Shown: positions 14,845 through 22,141 of the stretch, piece after piece
Layout of the letters: the number at the start of each line of letters is the position of its first letter
Position numbering within the stretch: position 1 is the first letter of the stretch
Virus record (IMG/VR): IMGVR_UViG_3300025695_000074
Location: 1-28,749 of that record
From: a virus
DNA: 28,749 nucleotides
Direction: 5' to 3' (one strand)
Position numbers and translations under genes: made by a program
Notes under the pieces: generated by a model
Told to the model about the DNA's origin: nothing
Database searches by the model: none
Seen by the model: only the letters and a program-made list of their open reading frames with translations

Positions 14845-15044
14845 TACTTAACTATCCTATTATTAATCTCCTCATTTATTTTATTGTATGAATTTTCTAA
14901 GACATCCATATGTCTAGTTAACGAAAGGACCGACTCTTTTGTCTTTTCAAATTCGTCACTTAGAACTTGTAAACACTCTGATAAATCTTTATTAGATTTT
15001 ACAGACGGATCTTTAATAACTTCTATTATTTTACCTTTATCCAT
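14844..15044 (-). CDS. Small coiled-coil protein
   Basis: The 66-residue product is almost wholly helical with a heptad-like pattern from about residue 20 to 62 (LSECLQVLSDEFEKTKESVL, then LTRHMDVLENSYNKINEEIN). It starts 1 nt after the stop of the 630-residue gene and its stop overlaps the next ATG, so it is tightly coupled with two virion-type genes. A small tail or baseplate adaptor or chaperone is plausible from context. No family is recognised. Confidence 0.72.
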   Translation of the reverse strand: MDKGKIIEVIKDPSVKSNKDLSECLQVLSDEFEKTKESVLSLTRHMDVLENSYNKINEEINNRIVK

Positions 15045-15045
15045 A

Positions 15046-16938
15046 TTATTTCTTTTTTCCTGAGAACGATATTAATCCAGGTGGTATTGGTATTGGCCCC
15101 AATGGGGACGCCAATACTGCTAATTTATTACCTCCGATTATTGCGGAATTATTATCTTCTTCTTCATTGTGACCATCTATAACACTTTTTACTAATGTTA
15201 ACATTTCATTCGCATCCCCATAAACAGGGCCGGTATTCATACCTGCAGCTGCCATTCTTTCAGCAATATTCATAAATGCTCTATCAGAACTATATCCGGG
15301 AAGTAAATCCGCAAAAGACAATAAAAACCCCGGTATATTCAGTGTTGGTCCCCGAGCATTTAATGCTCCGTTAACCACATCAATTATTGTTTGGAATAAC
15401 GCAAAACAATTGTCTATTTCGCGAGAAAGTATTTTTCTTATAATTGATATTAGGGATAATAAAATCCTTTTATATTTCTTAAATTTATTTAGAGTAATTT
15501 TTGCTGCAATTTCTTTGACAAACGATAATAAATCTCTTTTAATAAAATTCCAAAATCCTTTGATAAATTTCCAAAAAACCTCTTTTATAATTCTAAAAAA
15601 TAACTTACTTAATTTTTTAAGAATTTCTTTTACGTCACCTACAACACCTTTAAGTTGTTTCCATGCCACCACGACAGGAAAAATAAATTTAGGACTAATA
15701 ATTGAACTAACTAACGCCTTAGGTACGTTTAATACAAAGAGATTAATTAACTCTAACTGTATATTATCTATCGGTGTAAAGTCTTCTGTTTCAAGTGATG
15801 CACTTCTAGCTGTCTTTTCTAAAGTGGAATCAATTAACTTACTTAGATCTTGGTTACCTGATAGGTATACAAAGTCTTCGAAATTAGACGATGATGATGG
15901 TACCTCAAAATTACCACAATCGACAAATTTTAATACTTTCCTAAATCTAGCGTCCTCTGCATCTATATCTATCCCCTCCACATCGTTAAAGTCAAAATAT
16001 GACTCTATGTCTTGATCATTTTCATTAAATTGTTGACTAGTGGTTTGTATTAACCCACTATCTTCTAATGGTGAACCACATATTTTAAAAAGTTTTTCAC
16101 ATAATCTATTTAGGAAATTCAGACCTTGATCAACGACCTGTGGGTTATCCCCATCCCCTTGCAGGGTCATCAACATTGCAGTCTTAGTAATATATTCTAA
16201 TTTAGGGGTTTCGATTGAGTCGTAATAGTCTCCGATAAATTTAGAAAATTTTACATTACTACCTTGTTTTAACCCACTAACCACATATTCTTGTGGTGAC
16301 GAGTCCCAAGTTAAATCAAATAAAGTTTCACCTTTTTTACTACTAAATGTATATGGGTTTGAGAATCCCCCATAAAACTCCCTATTCATTTTAATGTCAC
16401 CATAGGTAGGTGATTGTTCCTCATACATTATTAACCCTAACTTAGAGTCCGGTTCTGTCTGTAACGTATTTAAGAAATCAAATTCCTTAGGTGAAATTCT
16501 CATCTCATCATCGGGTATTTCAGTATCTACCCCACATATACTACTTTCAGAATTAACAAAAAGTACTTCTTTTACACTTTTCATTACAATATTCTTAGAG
16601 TCCTCTAAAGTTAATTTAGCCGACTCTAATGCATACTTTTTAATCTTATTCTTTGAGATTAATTTATCGTTAACTTGAATTGAATTTGAATTTGAGGATA
16701 GGAAGGTCGAAGCCACGTCGATAATAGATCCGAAGATATTCTCATTATTATCTTTTTTTCTCTTTAGTTTAGAGGTTAACCCACCGATCTTACTTTGTAA
16801 TAGTTTATCGGTATTGGTTATTCCATCACCATATAAATCATATAAATCGTCGGCAACTAATTTTGGATTATCATTAATCTTCTTTATTACCTCAATCTTA
16901 GATTTAATTTCATTTCTAATTTTACTGACTTTACTCAT
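15046..16938 (-). CDS. Large virion-type protein, probably tail/baseplate
   Basis: The 630-residue product is not recognised by name. It has a basic helical N-terminus (about 1-130), an acidic mixed middle (130-395), and a striking segment about 395-530 rich in Ile, Leu, Phe, Trp and Lys (for example SKLFFRIIKEVFWKFIKGFW) that looks like several amphipathic or membrane-active helices, followed by a Gly/Pro-rich C-terminus (PGFLLSFADLLPGYSSDRAF; LGPIPIPPGLISFSGKKK). It lies in a run of overlapping genes ahead of the OB-fold baseplate protein, which suggests a baseplate or injected protein. Its start overlaps the stop of the preceding gene by one base. No signal peptide. Confidence 0.75.
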   Translation of the reverse strand: MSKVSKIRNEIKSKIEVIKKINDNPKLVADDLYDLYGDGITNTDKLLQSKIGGLTSKLKRKKDNNENIFGSIIDVASTFLSSNSNSIQVNDKLISKNKIKKYALESAKLTLEDSKNIVMKSVKEVLFVNSESSICGVDTEIPDDEMRISPKEFDFLNTLQTEPDSKLGLIMYEEQSPTYGDIKMNREFYGGFSNPYTFSSKKGETLFDLTWDSSPQEYVVSGLKQGSNVKFSKFIGDYYDSIETPKLEYITKTAMLMTLQGDGDNPQVVDQGLNFLNRLCEKLFKICGSPLEDSGLIQTTSQQFNENDQDIESYFDFNDVEGIDIDAEDARFRKVLKFVDCGNFEVPSSSSNFEDFVYLSGNQDLSKLIDSTLEKTARSASLETEDFTPIDNIQLELINLFVLNVPKALVSSIISPKFIFPVVVAWKQLKGVVGDVKEILKKLSKLFFRIIKEVFWKFIKGFWNFIKRDLLSFVKEIAAKITLNKFKKYKRILLSLISIIRKILSREIDNCFALFQTIIDVVNGALNARGPTLNIPGFLLSFADLLPGYSSDRAFMNIAERMAAAGMNTGPVYGDANEMLTLVKSVIDGHNEEEDNNSAIIGGNKLAVLASPLGPIPIPPGLISFSGKKK

Positions 16939-17321
16939 TACATTTTATAGTTTTGTGAGTCACCACCTGAAGGTTCGTCATCCTCTTTCATAAGTTTTTC
17001 AAGTAATAATCTATCATCTTCAGTTAAGTCTAATTTACCACCTGGCATGTTTGAATCACCTCCACCTGTTTGTTTAAGTAGTGTACTTTGTAATTTAACT
17101 AAAGATATTTTTTTTTCGGTACAGTCGTTTAATATCTTTTGTTGTTCCTTAATTACCGGCCCAATAACACTCATGTCTTCAGCTTCCTTCATGAAACTTA
17201 ACATTTTTTTTGCTATAAGATTGGCAATTTGTTTTTGTTCTACAATATCGTTGTATATTTCTTGCATAAGTGCGAGAGCAGAATCTGTATCAATTGCTAA
17301 AATGTTTTTTTTCTTTCTCAT
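16938..17321 (-). CDS. Small helical protein at head of late operon
   Basis: The 127-residue product starts MRKKKNILAIDTDSALALMQ and is mostly helical to about residue 87, then has a short Gly-rich linker (TGGGDSNMPGGKLD) and a charged C-terminal helix (DRLLLEKLMKEDDEP). It is the first gene after the gp55-like sigma gene and is immediately preceded by a late-type motif (3 nt before the ATG). It is coupled by a one-base overlap to the 630-residue protein, so a tail or baseplate assembly role is likely. A transcription co-activator such as T4 gp33 was considered because of size and location, but no sequence support is visible. Confidence 0.72.
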   Translation of the reverse strand: MRKKKNILAIDTDSALALMQEIYNDIVEQKQIANLIAKKMLSFMKEAEDMSVIGPVIKEQQKILNDCTEKKISLVKLQSTLLKQTGGGDSNMPGGKLDLTEDDRLLLEKLMKEDDEPSGGDSQNYKM

Positions 17322-17324
17322 ACC

Positions 17325-17332
17325 TATAAATA
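17325..17332 (-). promoter_or_regulatory. Candidate late promoter motif TATTTATA at operon boundary
   Basis: The - strand reads CAATCTATTTATAGGTATG, the ATG being that of the gene at 17321. It fills the 19-nt gap between the sigma gene and the virion-type genes, 3 nt from the start codon, similar in spacing to the portal site. Confidence 0.5.
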
Positions 17333-17340
17333 GATTGTTT

Positions 17341-18042
17341 CTAATAATTTATAAAATCCATTTTAAGGATCTCATATAATTTTTTATACTTTTTCATAGA
17401 CACTCTTATCTCTTTAGTTGTAAGAGACGTCATTTCTCTTAATGATAGTAAAATAAGGTTTTTATTAAATTTATTACCATCACCTTCTTGAAAAATCTTA
17501 TCAAAATTACTAAATATTTCAATTAAGGCATACCCCAATTTTAATTCATTATCGTTAAGGTCTTCTTCATCTACAAATTTCTCTAATTCGGTTATTAATT
17601 TCGTAATAACATCAGTGTAATCTACAGTATCCTCATCGATAATATAAGTAAGATCCGCCCTATCTTCAATCCTTGACGAAATATCTTCATAGGAAACGGA
17701 TCTATTATTTTCTTTTGCATCTTTTTGTATAGTACCCATTAGGTAGTTTTTACAAATAGTTCCAAAATAAGAATATGCCTTATAATTTTTAGTGGTGTCG
17801 AACTTATTTATTTTTGTCATTAAGAAGGACATTGTGTCCGTATGAATTTCTTCAAACTCATAATCTTTCCTGTAAAGTTTATAACGGCGAATTATACTTT
17901 CTACCATTATAATGAGAGGTTCTCTTAAATATTCATTGAATATCTTGTTCTTTTCGTCTTCGTTTTCTGATTCTAAGTATCGTACTACCGCTTGTTCTTG
18001 ATCCTCCCCAAAGTATATTTTTTGGGTACGTTTTCTTGGCAT
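17341..18042 (-). CDS. 55: RNA polymerase sigma factor, T4 gp55-like late sigma
   Basis: The 233-residue product has a sigma region 2-like core: EYLREPLIIMVESIIRRYKL (37-56), then HTDTMSFLMTKINKFDTTKN and YKAYSYFGTICKNYLMGTIQ (67-106), followed by KKDAKENNR-type basic residues. The FDxTK...AYxYF...C.N...G.IQK layout parallels T4 gp55 ([20 protein letters not shown], then CFNAFVQRIKKERKE). It should guide host RNA polymerase to late promoters. The C-terminal part (LSLREMTSLTTKEIRVSMKK, about 192-211) may be a short helix-turn-helix, and the extreme end MDFINY resembles the LDFLY-type clamp-binding tail of gp55. It is the last gene of the metabolic operon, overlapping the preceding glycosyltransferase stop by one base, and is directly followed by a late-type motif. 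Confidence 0.82.
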   Translation of the reverse strand: MPRKRTQKIYFGEDQEQAVVRYLESENEDEKNKIFNEYLREPLIIMVESIIRRYKLYRKDYEFEEIHTDTMSFLMTKINKFDTTKNYKAYSYFGTICKNYLMGTIQKDAKENNRSVSYEDISSRIEDRADLTYIIDEDTVDYTDVITKLITELEKFVDEEDLNDNELKLGYALIEIFSNFDKIFQEGDGNKFNKNLILLSLREMTSLTTKEIRVSMKKYKKLYEILKMDFINY

Positions 18043-18827
18043 TACTTTACATCATACTCAACATCACGTTTATTTTTAAAAAAGAATTCTTTTTTTGCTG
18101 TTTCTAACCAAAACTTAGCCTCATCATTAGCAAGTTTAGTGTTTTCATTATTTTTGTAAGACCAAAATAATGAGTCTTCCCTGAAGTTCACATGTCTATA
18201 CCCTATTTGAGGTATTGTGGCAATTTTAACCCCATTATGGGTCATTCTTAGTAAGAATTCATAACTGAAAGTTAGTTTTATGTTTTCTTTAAAAGATCCA
18301 TTTTCTTTAATAACGTCAGTCTTATAAATACCACCACTTGTTTGGTAGTTTTGATACTCTAATAATACCTCATTATCTAATATACCCTGTGTTTCTGTAA
18401 ACCCGTACGCCCAAACAGACTCATTAGTAAAATTCATTACTTTACCTTCAGTGTTAACATCTTTAACAATTGGTAAGTATATGTCGACATCACTAAAAAG
18501 TTCTTTATAATTTTCAAAAGAACTTAACCAATTTTTGGTATATTCGTCATCTACTTCAAGTATTGAGAACCATTCTGTAGTACAATTCTCTATACCTATG
18601 TTGATTTGTGAACAAAATCCCGTATCTCCATCATTTATATGGATTTTAACGTCTAATTTATCTGAGATACCTCCTTTTTGTAAATCACCGACCGCGTTTT
18701 TAGGTCCCACAATTAATAGGGATACGTTGTCGTGGAATTCTTCAACCGATTCTACGGCCTTAGAAAACATTTTTTTATAATCACCCTCTAAGGTGTGTAT
18801 TGGTAGAATTACTGTTATATTTTTCAT
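18042..18827 (-). CDS. Glycosyltransferase, GT2 (GT-A fold) type
   Basis: The 261-residue product begins with the GT-A nucleotide-binding strand ITVILPIHTLEGDYKKMFSK, has a donor-binding region GDTGFCSQINIGIENCTTEW (67-86) and the metal-binding acidic motif FSILEVDDEY with D93-D94, corresponding to the DxD of family 2 enzymes. A later GGIYKTDVIKENGSFKENIK with SYEFLLRMTHNG is the usual acceptor-side block. It would transfer a sugar from a nucleotide donor to an unknown acceptor, perhaps a virion protein, phage DNA or host surface glycan. It overlaps its GT-B neighbour by 4 nt (ATGA) and the sigma gene by 1 nt. Confidence 0.85.
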   Translation of the reverse strand: MKNITVILPIHTLEGDYKKMFSKAVESVEEFHDNVSLLIVGPKNAVGDLQKGGISDKLDVKIHINDGDTGFCSQINIGIENCTTEWFSILEVDDEYTKNWLSSFENYKELFSDVDIYLPIVKDVNTEGKVMNFTNESVWAYGFTETQGILDNEVLLEYQNYQTSGGIYKTDVIKENGSFKENIKLTFSYEFLLRMTHNGVKIATIPQIGYRHVNFREDSLFWSYKNNENTKLANDEAKFWLETAKKEFFFKNKRDVEYDVK

Positions 18828-19888
18828 ACTGTTTCTTTTAATTTTTCTAAAGCCGTTTCAATGGTTTTTATTCTTGAATTTTTAAGTGAGTTAAAAATTG
18901 AAATTACATTACTATCAATAATGTCATCAGTGTAAGGTAATAAGGTCTCTCTCATTTTCTCTTTTACTTCGTCCTTTATTGTTATACCTTCTAACCACGC
19001 TAAAACATATGTCCCTAACATTTCAACAATCTTATTTAAATCGTAGGTCCACATTCCATTCTCACCTAACCACTCTGGTTCGGTTGTCGGTATCTTACCA
19101 ATTACCGGTACCTCACATTTCATTGATTCTAAAGGGAAAGTCCCGAAAGTAGAATCGTCATCTAACCACACTGAACAAACACATTCCTGTAATTGTTCTG
19201 AGAAGTCTTCGTATGTCATTTGTACCATATCCTTAAATGTCATCCATCTAAGTTGTGGGTATTTTAAGTAGAACTCAGAAATTATTTTTCTGTGTTGTCC
19301 TCTATCTCTTGCGCTAATTGCAATAAATGGTTTTGATGGTTTTTCTGAGGGTTTAAATATCTCACCTATTTTAGGTGGATTAATAAACACTAATGATTCA
19401 GGGAATACCGACTGAATATATTTTTTAGATGTATCTGTCGTTGTAATTACTTTATCAAACCCATAATCACTCCATCTACTACCAACAGGTAATGTTTCAA
19501 AAATATACTCGGTTTGTTGTACTAACATAACCTTTGTACATTTTACATTTGACAATTGCTCTAAGACGTTAGAGTAATATTCAGGAACGACAATAATATC
19601 ATCAATACCCATTTGTATTTGATCCTCTTTTATTGTTACCACAGGTATATCTTTATACCTTTCACCTAACCACGAGGAAATCCCCACATAGTTTTTATCC
19701 TCAACTAATATTTTAGCATCTAACCCCTCAGACCTTAAAGTCTCTACGGTATCATAAATGTATTTAATTGCGGCTCTAGCGTTAGTTTTAGTATCGTAAG
19801 TTAGAAAATAAATTTTATGTGTGTTATTTTCTAATCTACCAAACGCATTTTCTAAGTTTTCAATGTTTTGTTTTGTTTGATCATTCAT
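18824..19888 (-). CDS. Glycosyltransferase, GT-B fold (GT4-like)
   Basis: The 354-residue product has an N-terminal Rossmann-like half starting at HKIYFLTYDTKTNARAAIKY (24-43) and a C-terminal half with the donor-binding pattern of GT4-type enzymes: CSVWLDDDSTFGTFPLESMK, where F248-G-T-F-P-L-E254 corresponds to the FG.xPLE motif, then CEVPVIGKIP. It lacks a signal peptide or membrane helix, so it is a soluble cytoplasmic enzyme. It is sandwiched between the 98-residue gene (8-nt overlap) and the GT2 gene (4-nt overlap), so these three are co-translated. Donor and acceptor cannot be told. Confidence 0.82.
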   Translation of the reverse strand: MNDQTKQNIENLENAFGRLENNTHKIYFLTYDTKTNARAAIKYIYDTVETLRSEGLDAKILVEDKNYVGISSWLGERYKDIPVVTIKEDQIQMGIDDIIVVPEYYSNVLEQLSNVKCTKVMLVQQTEYIFETLPVGSRWSDYGFDKVITTTDTSKKYIQSVFPESLVFINPPKIGEIFKPSEKPSKPFIAISARDRGQHRKIISEFYLKYPQLRWMTFKDMVQMTYEDFSEQLQECVCSVWLDDDSTFGTFPLESMKCEVPVIGKIPTTEPEWLGENGMWTYDLNKIVEMLGTYVLAWLEGITIKDEVKEKMRETLLPYTDDIIDSNVISIFNSLKNSRIKTIETALEKLKETV

Positions 19889-20177
19889 ATTCTGTATCCT
19901 TAACTAATATTCCGTATTTTATTAATGTATTAAATGCGACCTTAAATGGTATTGATAGTTCTGTGTTTAGTAAACCCATTCCACTATCATCAGCCGAAGC
20001 CTCAGTTAAGACCGTGTCAATACATATCTTTACTGTGTCGTATTTAAACACATTTATTGTTTGTTCAATCTGTAATGGTTTACCTTCATCATTTTCTGTT
20101 GGGGTTAACGCGATTTCACAGACTGTATTAATCTTTTCAATGTCGATGTAATAATATTCTCCGAGTATTTCAACCAT
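19881..20177 (-). CDS. Hypothetical protein overlapping the HAD gene
   Basis: The 98-residue protein begins MVEILGEYYYIDIEKINTVC and appears to be a small alpha/beta protein (strands at 6-12, 40-54; helix near 75-88 FKVAFNTLIKYG). It is unusual in that its first 73 nt lie inside the end of the HAD gene in another frame. No later Met is available except near residue 67, so the long overlap appears real unless the HAD gene has a frame error near its end. It overlaps the downstream glycosyltransferase by 8 nt. No family is recognised. Confidence 0.68.
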   Translation of the reverse strand: MVEILGEYYYIDIEKINTVCEIALTPTENDEGKPLQIEQTINVFKYDTVKICIDTVLTEASADDSGMGLLNTELSIPFKVAFNTLIKYGILVKDTEYE

Positions 20178-20761
20178 GATTTATCTATTTCTTTTAAGTT
20201 ACTTATTTCTAATGGATTTGTAAAGTATTGATTATATTCAGTATTAAACTTAATGACTTTTTTACCCTTAGGGCAAGAATCTATCACGCTTTTATTATCT
20301 GTAATCCATAAATCACATTCCTCCCAAAGTTTATCAATTTCCGATGACATAGTAAACCTAATATTATTACCCATAAATCCATTCTTTGAGAGGAAGAATA
20401 ATGACGAGGGTTTTGACTTACCTAATTCATCTAAACCCACTAAAGTAAATTGGTGGTCTTTATTTTCATAAATTAAGTTATTTAAATCAAAGAATGCTTT
20501 AGAGTAACTTTGGTTAGAGTGACCAAAAATCTCCACCGCATAGTCAATAAATAAGAAGTTTTCAAACTCTTCTTTTGATTGGAACCTATAACTGTCCATC
20601 AGGAAGTTATTTTTAACCGGTTCCGTTACCTCATATTTAAAGTTATTTTCTTCTTCCGTCTTTTCTTCAGGTTCGGAATCTAAGTAATAACTCTTATAGT
20701 GGTAATCAAACTTAGATATGGTGTCTCTAAGGACACCGTCAATATTAATAAAAATTTTCAT
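20105..20761 (-). CDS. HAD-like protein with Asn in place of the nucleophilic Asp
   Basis: The 218-residue product opens MKIFINIDGVLRDTISKFDY, the start of a HAD phosphatase of the phage nucleotidase type, whose normal motif I is D-x-D-G-V-L. Here the first Asp, the nucleophile, is Asn (N6, codon AAT), while D8 is kept. A second conserved-looking stretch LWEECDLWITDNKSVIDSCP with KGKKVIKFNTEYN (about 143-175) matches the motif III/IV region where HAD enzymes have Lys and acidic residues. The family removes phosphate from nucleotides or sugars. With N6 the protein is probably inactive as a phosphatase, or binds ligand only. It lies between PhoH and the glycosyltransferases in the metabolic operon. 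Confidence 0.75.
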   Translation of the reverse strand: MKIFINIDGVLRDTISKFDYHYKSYYLDSEPEEKTEEENNFKYEVTEPVKNNFLMDSYRFQSKEEFENFLFIDYAVEIFGHSNQSYSKAFFDLNNLIYENKDHQFTLVGLDELGKSKPSSLFFLSKNGFMGNNIRFTMSSEIDKLWEECDLWITDNKSVIDSCPKGKKVIKFNTEYNQYFTNPLEISNLKEIDKSWLKYSENIITSTLKRLIQSVKSR

Positions 20762-20797
20762 ATATGTAATATAATATATTTTTTGTTATAAGTAAAG

Positions 20798-21508
20798 TTA
20801 ATCGTACCTCTTTAGTATCTCTCCAATAATTGGGTTCCTAACAATATCTTCACTACCGAACTCAAATACACCTACTTTATTAACCCCCTCTAATCGTTTT
20901 TTTGCGTCGTACAAACCACTCTTAGTTTTATCTTTAAATTTATCTGATTGTTCTAAATCACCAGATAAGAAAAATTTAGAGTTATACCCAATACGAGTTA
21001 AAAGTAATTTGATTTGTGCGGGTGTCGCATTTTGTGCTTCCTCAAAAACTAATATTGTGTTATCAACATTCCAACCTCTCATGTATGCTAATGCGGCAAC
21101 TTCTATATATCCTTGATCTTTTAGTTTTTCTCTACACTCCTTACCAATAATTTTGTTTAAAAGGTAATAAGATGGGTATATGTAAGGGTCTAACTTTTCT
21201 TCTAACCCCCCAGGTAGTGATCCTAACTTTTCTTCGGCCTCAACCGCCGGACGTACAATAATAATTTTTTCGTATTTATTATTTTCATCCCAAAGTAGGT
21301 CGACTGCCTTCTTCATGGCAATATATGATTTACCAACACCTGCAGGTCCAAAACACAGAGTTATTTCGTTTTTATCAAGTGTGTCCCAATATTGTTCTTG
21401 AGATTTCGTAAGAAACTTCTCTCTCGGTTTTTTAAATATCCCTCTTATCCTTTCTTTATGTGTTTGTCTCTTATCGGGAACTAATTCTGTTTTTTTACTT
21501 CTTGCCAT
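20798..21508 (-). CDS. phoH: PhoH-like ATPase
   Basis: The 236-residue product has Walker A GPAGVGKS (54-61) after a Q-motif-like KSQEQYWDTLDKNEITLCFG, the PhoH-typical IIIVRPAVEAEEKLGSLPGG with LEEKLDPYIYP (82-112), Walker B ILVFEEAQNATPAQIK (152-167) and the sensor-like LLTRIGYNSKFFLSGDLEQSD. It is a soluble P-loop ATPase related to the helicase domain of RNA helicases and is among the commonest auxiliary genes of aquatic phages. Its function in phages is not settled; RNA processing and phosphate stress have both been suggested. It is the sixth gene of the metabolic operon, 18 nt after dUTPase and 36 nt before the HAD gene. Confidence 0.95.
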   Translation of the reverse strand: MARSKKTELVPDKRQTHKERIRGIFKKPREKFLTKSQEQYWDTLDKNEITLCFGPAGVGKSYIAMKKAVDLLWDENNKYEKIIIVRPAVEAEEKLGSLPGGLEEKLDPYIYPSYYLLNKIIGKECREKLKDQGYIEVAALAYMRGWNVDNTILVFEEAQNATPAQIKLLLTRIGYNSKFFLSGDLEQSDKFKDKTKSGLYDAKKRLEGVNKVGVFEFGSEDIVRNPIIGEILKRYD

Positions 21509-21526
21509 TAATTAAAATTTTATATT

Positions 21527-22141
21527 TTATTTACCTGTTGAACCAAAACCACCTTCACCTCTGTCGGTTGTGGTTAGGTCCTCCACTTCTTCAAACCTAA
21601 TTTTAGGGTAAGGAAGTATAATTATTTGTGCCGCTCTTTCACCAACCTTATATCTATGACTATCAAGTCCGTTGTGTTTTTTAAATGTTGATTGTATTTC
21701 ACCTCTATATCCACTATCAATAACCCCAACCGAGTTTGATAGGGTTAGGTCGGTATTTCTTACTGACGATCTAGGGAATACAAGACCAACAAATCCTTTA
21801 GGTATTTCCATCGCAACACCAAACCCGTACGTTACATCACTCGACGTATTAGAAATCATAGTGGTAACCGTTAAATCCATCCCCGCATCACCCGATTTAG
21901 AGTAAGACGGTATAACCGCATCTTTATGTAGTTTTTTTATCTTAACGGGTGTTGACATTTCGAGACTACTATCACTATACATCCCATTCACATGAAGGTT
22001 TGCTGTATCTGATAACGACTTTAAAGTTAATTCTACCTCATTTAAAAAATTATCACTAACGTTTTCTTCATTGTCGTCCGATAGTACCCTCTCAAACTCC
22101 TCTAGTTTGTCGAGGTATTCTTTTAAATTTTTTTTATCCAT
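21527..22141 (-). CDS. dut: dUTPase with N-terminal coiled-coil extension
   Basis: Trimeric dUTP pyrophosphatase converts dUTP to dUMP, keeping uracil out of DNA and supplying dTMP synthesis. All five motifs are present: I AGMDL, II PRSSVRN, III GVIDSGYRGEIQ with the uracil-binding Asp/Tyr, IV GERAAQIIILP, and V RGEGGFGSTG. The core is preceded by about 60-65 residues with a helical, acidic character (KKNLKEYLDKLEEFERVLSD), which normal dUTPases of ~150 residues lack. The start at 22141 is chosen because it gives the 8-nt ATGGATAA overlap with the upstream gene; an ATG at 22168 would add nine residues with a 35-nt overlap. With the dCMP deaminase-like gene it suggests active dUMP supply. Confidence 0.94.
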   Translation of the reverse strand: MDKKNLKEYLDKLEEFERVLSDDNEENVSDNFLNEVELTLKSLSDTANLHVNGMYSDSSLEMSTPVKIKKLHKDAVIPSYSKSGDAGMDLTVTTMISNTSSDVTYGFGVAMEIPKGFVGLVFPRSSVRNTDLTLSNSVGVIDSGYRGEIQSTFKKHNGLDSHRYKVGERAAQIIILPYPKIRFEEVEDLTTTDRGEGGFGSTGK

